This document shows positions 13,553 to 16,224 of a stretch of DNA of 16,224 nucleotides, piece by piece. Each line of letters opens with the position of its first letter. Positions within the stretch are counted from its first letter, which is position 1. The notes beneath the pieces are model-generated. The model had not been told where the DNA came from. It saw nothing but the letters and a program-made list of their open reading frames with translations, and ran no database searches. This DNA is from Candidatus Treponema faecavium (GTDB lineage: Bacteria > Spirochaetota > Spirochaetia > Treponematales > Treponemataceae). The stretch is from positions 1 through 16,224 of the forward strand of contig DXHG01000234.1 of the NCBI GenBank assembly GCA_019113455.1, given 5' to 3'. The position numbers were made by a program, and so were the translations under genes.

Positions 13553-14792
13553 AAATCGGGATATACAGCACTGTTCATTCTGCGGCAAGCCCGCATCCGC
13601 AACGCGCCGCCTTATCGCCGGTCCCAATGAGATTTTTATCTGCACCGAATGTATTGCCATCTGCCAGAGCATGATTGACGAGCAGCAGAGCGAGATCACG
13701 CCGATAGAGCTTGACAACGTCCCCACGCCGCGGGAATTTAAGGAGTACCTCGACCAGTACGTTATCGGACAGGATTATGCGAAAAAAGCGCTGTCTGTCG
13801 CCGTGTACAATCATTACAAGCGCATGTCGGTACAGAATTTCATGCGGGAAAGCGATGACGATGTACAGCTGGAAAAGTCAAATATTCTCCTTATCGGTCC
13901 GACTGGTTCAGGCAAAACGCTCCTGGCAAAAACGCTTGCGCAGAAACTTAAAGTGCCGTTCGCCATTGCAGACGCAACAACGCTCACCGAGGCCGGTTAC
14001 GTCGGCGAAGACGTAGAAAACGTACTGCTCAAGCTCATAAACGCCGCCGACGGCAATATTGCAGCGGCGGAACGAGGCATTATCTTTATTGACGAAATCG
14101 ACAAAATAGCGCGCAAATCAGAAAACGTATCTATCACGCGCGATGTTTCCGGCGAAGGCGTGCAGCAGGCGCTGCTTAAAATTATAGAGGGCACGCATGC
14201 AAGCGTTCCGCCGCAGGGCGGCAGAAAGCACCCGAATCAGGAAATGATAGAGATTGACACGACAAATATTCTCTTTATCTGCGGCGGCGCGTTTGTCGGG
14301 CTTGATAAGATTATCGAACGGCGCATCGCACAGCACACGATGGGATTCGGCGCGTCAATGGCGTCGCTCACCGAAGAAGAGCGCGTGGACCTGCTGAACA
14401 AGGTTATCCCTGACGATCTGGTGCGCTTTGGCCTCATACCGGAACTGATCGGGCGTATGCCTATTTCAGTAGCACTCAAAGAGCTCACAAAGGACGACCT
14501 CAAACATATCCTCACCGAACCAAAGAATTCTATTATTAAGCAGTTTACCGCGTCTTTTGCGCTTGATAACGTGCAGATAGAGTTTACCGACGAGGCTATC
14601 GACGAGATTGCCGGCATCGCGATAAAGCATAAAACCGGCGCACGGGGACTTCGGGCAATGGTTGAGCGTATACTCCTTGACATCATGTTTGAAGTGCCGT
14701 CAATGCCCGGCAAAAAACGGCTTGTCATTACAAAAGAAGTAGTAAACCAGACAAAGAAACCGAAGATCGAGTGTCTGCCGCAGCCGGCATAA
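13545..14792 (+). CDS. clpX: ClpX, zinc-binding AAA+ unfoldase of ClpXP
   Basis: 415 residues. The N-terminal zinc domain has C10, C13, C33 and C36; the AAA+ core has Walker A GPTGSGKT (118-125), pore loop GYVG (151-154), Walker B FIDEID (181-186) and sensor-2 GARGLR (365-370). The ClpP-docking loop, usually IGF or LGF, reads MGF (266-268) in QHTMGFGAS. It recognises tagged or native substrates and threads them into ClpP. The start overlaps the clpP end by 8 bases with GGAGG just upstream, so the two are translationally coupled. The C-terminal tail KKPKIECLPQPA is slightly extended. Confidence 0.98.
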   Translation: MARNRDIQHCSFCGKPASATRRLIAGPNEIFICTECIAICQSMIDEQQSEITPIELDNVPTPREFKEYLDQYVIGQDYAKKALSVAVYNHYKRMSVQNFMRESDDDVQLEKSNILLIGPTGSGKTLLAKTLAQKLKVPFAIADATTLTEAGYVGEDVENVLLKLINAADGNIAAAERGIIFIDEIDKIARKSENVSITRDVSGEGVQQALLKIIEGTHASVPPQGGRKHPNQEMIEIDTTNILFICGGAFVGLDKIIERRIAQHTMGFGASMASLTEEERVDLLNKVIPDDLVRFGLIPELIGRMPISVALKELTKDDLKHILTEPKNSIIKQFTASFALDNVQIEFTDEAIDEIAGIAIKHKTGARGLRAMVERILLDIMFEVPSMPGKKRLVITKEVVNQTKKPKIECLPQPA

Positions 14793-14842
14793 GCGCGCAT
14801 ACGGCGGTGCCGCGTCTGCGGGACAGCTGATCGATCAAACAT

Positions 14843-14882
14843 AAAACGGCTGTCTTCCCTGTTCGGGCAGACAGCCGTTTTT
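14843..14882. terminator. Probable bidirectional terminator between clpX and the converging gene
   Basis: AAACGGCTGTCT pairs with AGACAGCCGTTT. The plus strand continues with T residues (five in a row), and the minus strand continues TTTTATGTTT. It lies between the clpX stop (14792) and the stop of the minus-strand gene (14902). Confidence 0.88.
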
Positions 14883-14901
14883 AATATCCGGCAAATGCCG
14901 T

Positions 14902-16224
14902 TTACCGAATCGAAAAGTAAAAGCGCTCAAGATATATCGCGCGCTCATGCGCGGCGCTCCATAAGGGGCTTTCGGGCCAGCCCGACACGACAGCGCGGTA
15001 TGAGGCAAGCGCAACCTTAATATTTTGTACAGCAGAGTCCGCTTCAAAAATCCTGCCTTTGAGATACAGCGCCTCGTCAAGACGCTGTGCAGAATTGGCA
15101 ATGTACTCGTTGATATACGACGCAGCCGATTCATAGTCTCCGCTGTCATACGCCTGCTGTGCCTGTGCAAGGTAATCAGCAGCATCAGGCGCTGCCTGCG
15201 CTTCAGCCGCAGCGGACTGTTCCGATTCCGATGCGGGAGGCGCAGGCTGTGCGGCAAGCGCTTCCTGCACGTCTTCGCGTTCAGCGCCGGTCCGCTGCGG
15301 TTCCTGCGCGGGCAGCGCGCCTGCGGGAATACCGTCTCCTTCAGATGTATCAATCGGAGAGGCCGTATCTACATTCGGCTCGCTGTAATACATGCCGCGG
15401 TTCCCCGCCGCCGCTGCATCTGCGGCAGCCTGTGCAGCAGCCGATCCCGTATCAGCCGCCGCGGGACGTATCCTGCGCCGCGCCTGCACGACATAATCCT
15501 GCTCCGCAGGTACAAACTCGGCGTATGACGGAGCGGTTACCGTCTGCACCGCCGCCGTATGCTGCGCGTCTGAAACGGTTACGTCAAGAAAATCCCTGAT
15601 ATACGCCCCTGCCAGCGCGTCTTTTTTTGCAAAATACAGCTGCGACGTTCCTGAACGCTCCGAAACGAGCGTAAAAACCGTATCGCGTTCCGTGCTTGTC
15701 TGTCCGGCATATTGCAGCAATGCCGGCGGCTCTTTTGTTTCTCCCATATACATCCAGCCGCGGCCGGGATACACTACTTCAAGCGACTGGCCCAGCTGCA
15801 GCGTAACGGCGCGCGAAGAACGATACGCGACCGGTTCGTCCCATGCAGGCTGCAAAGCATCCTGCGCCTGCCCCGCAGCAGTTTCGCCATCCGCGTCTGC
15901 CACATCAACCCAGATAATGCCGTCAGATTCATCGCCGGCTGTTTCCGCCGCCGAAACCTCCGGTTCATCATAAACAAGACCGTTTTCTGCGGTTTCTGCT
16001 GCAAACGCGTCGGTATTCTGCTCAGGCTGCACATCGCTTTGCACAACGGCTTCAGCATCCTCTGCGGCAGCGCCGTCCGTTTCGGGTATATCCATGCCAG
16101 CGGAATCGTCCGCATCATCGCGCGCCGGTTCCGCCCCGGAAACGGCAGTTTCGGAAACAGGCGATTCCGCCGCCGGCATTTCCTGCATCGGCGGCGCAGC
16201 CCCTGCCGGTTCCATATCAGAAAC
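14902..16224 (-). CDS. Ala/Glu-rich envelope protein with C-terminal TPR-like region (5' end outside window)
   Basis: 440 codons are open to the window edge. The first in-window ATG (16215) is preceded by three more open codons and there is no signal peptide, so the true start is beyond 16224. The first 130 or so residues are acidic, Ala/Glu/Asp/Pro-rich and probably disordered. A beta-rich segment (about 135-215; LQLGQSLEVVYPGRGWMYMGE ... DTVFTLVSERSGTSQLYF) follows, then a second Ala/Gln-rich linker, then a helical C terminus (about 345-440) with AQQAYDSGDYESAASYINEYI and YLKGRIFE, typical of TPR/BamD-like repeats. I do not recognise the whole protein. A periplasmic scaffold or peptidoglycan-associated role is a guess. 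It converges on clpX across a shared terminator. Confidence 0.8.
   Translation of the reverse strand, partial: VSDMEPAGAAPPMQEMPAAESPVSETAVSGAEPARDDADDSAGMDIPETDGAAAEDAEAVVQSDVQPEQNTDAFAAETAENGLVYDEPEVSAAETAGDESDGIIWVDVADADGETAAGQAQDALQPAWDEPVAYRSSRAVTLQLGQSLEVVYPGRGWMYMGETKEPPALLQYAGQTSTERDTVFTLVSERSGTSQLYFAKKDALAGAYIRDFLDVTVSDAQHTAAVQTVTAPSYAEFVPAEQDYVVQARRRIRPAAADTGSAAAQAAADAAAAGNRGMYYSEPNVDTASPIDTSEGDGIPAGALPAQEPQRTGAEREDVQEALAAQPAPPASESEQSAAAEAQAAPDAADYLAQAQQAYDSGDYESAASYINEYIANSAQRLDEALYLKGRIFEADSAVQNIKVALASYRAVVSGWPESPLWSAAHERAIYLERFYFSIR

Overview
The window looks like chromosomal DNA from a spirochaete, most likely a Treponema of moderate G+C content. This rests on the gene set and on protein wording: ClpC/McsA/McsB without CtsR, a split LolC-LolD-LolE exporter, a short FtsY, and Tyr/Glu-rich envelope proteins typical of the genus. 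No species call is possible from the sequence alone. There is no insertion sequence, prophage or plasmid backbone. Almost every base is coding except a block of about 580 bp in the middle.

Minus strand, read right to left from 10407 to 1: an 11-gene tightly packed run. It holds an orphan Cas2-like small protein, prfB (RF2, with its programmed +1 frameshift), a PEGA-domain membrane protein, ftsY, an exported Tyr-rich protein, lolC, lolD, lolE, mcsA, mcsB and the start of clpC (cut by the window edge). Neighbours mostly overlap by 1 to 17 bases or sit a few bases apart, so one long transcript with translational coupling is likely. A near-consensus promoter (TTGACA, 17 bp, TATTGT) lies directly before the Cas2-like gene and predicts a leaderless mRNA. 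The run ties translation termination, SRP targeting and lipoprotein export to Clp proteolysis.

Middle, 10468 to 10986: no credible gene. It contains the most unusual feature of the window: ten copies of a palindrome of the form TTTGCCG-N-CGGCAAA whose centres are spaced 22 or 23 bp apart. The whole array is also folded about its own centre (10644) into a 195-bp imperfect inverted repeat.

Plus strand, 10987 to 14882: a promoter, tRNA-Leu(UAG), two identical tRNA-Gly(GCC) genes inside a 93-bp direct repeat, a strong terminator-like hairpin, then tig (trigger factor), clpP and clpX, closed by a terminator that probably works on both strands. tig starts only 27 bases after the tRNA terminator.

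Right end, minus strand: most of an Ala/Glu-rich envelope protein with a C-terminal TPR-like region, converging on clpX and open at its 5' end.

The points most worth following are the 22-bp palindrome array, the McsB homologue that lacks the catalytic and phosphoarginine-binding residues of the family although its partner ClpC keeps the reader glutamates, the leaderless orphan Cas2-like gene, and the C55 change in both tRNA-Gly copies.
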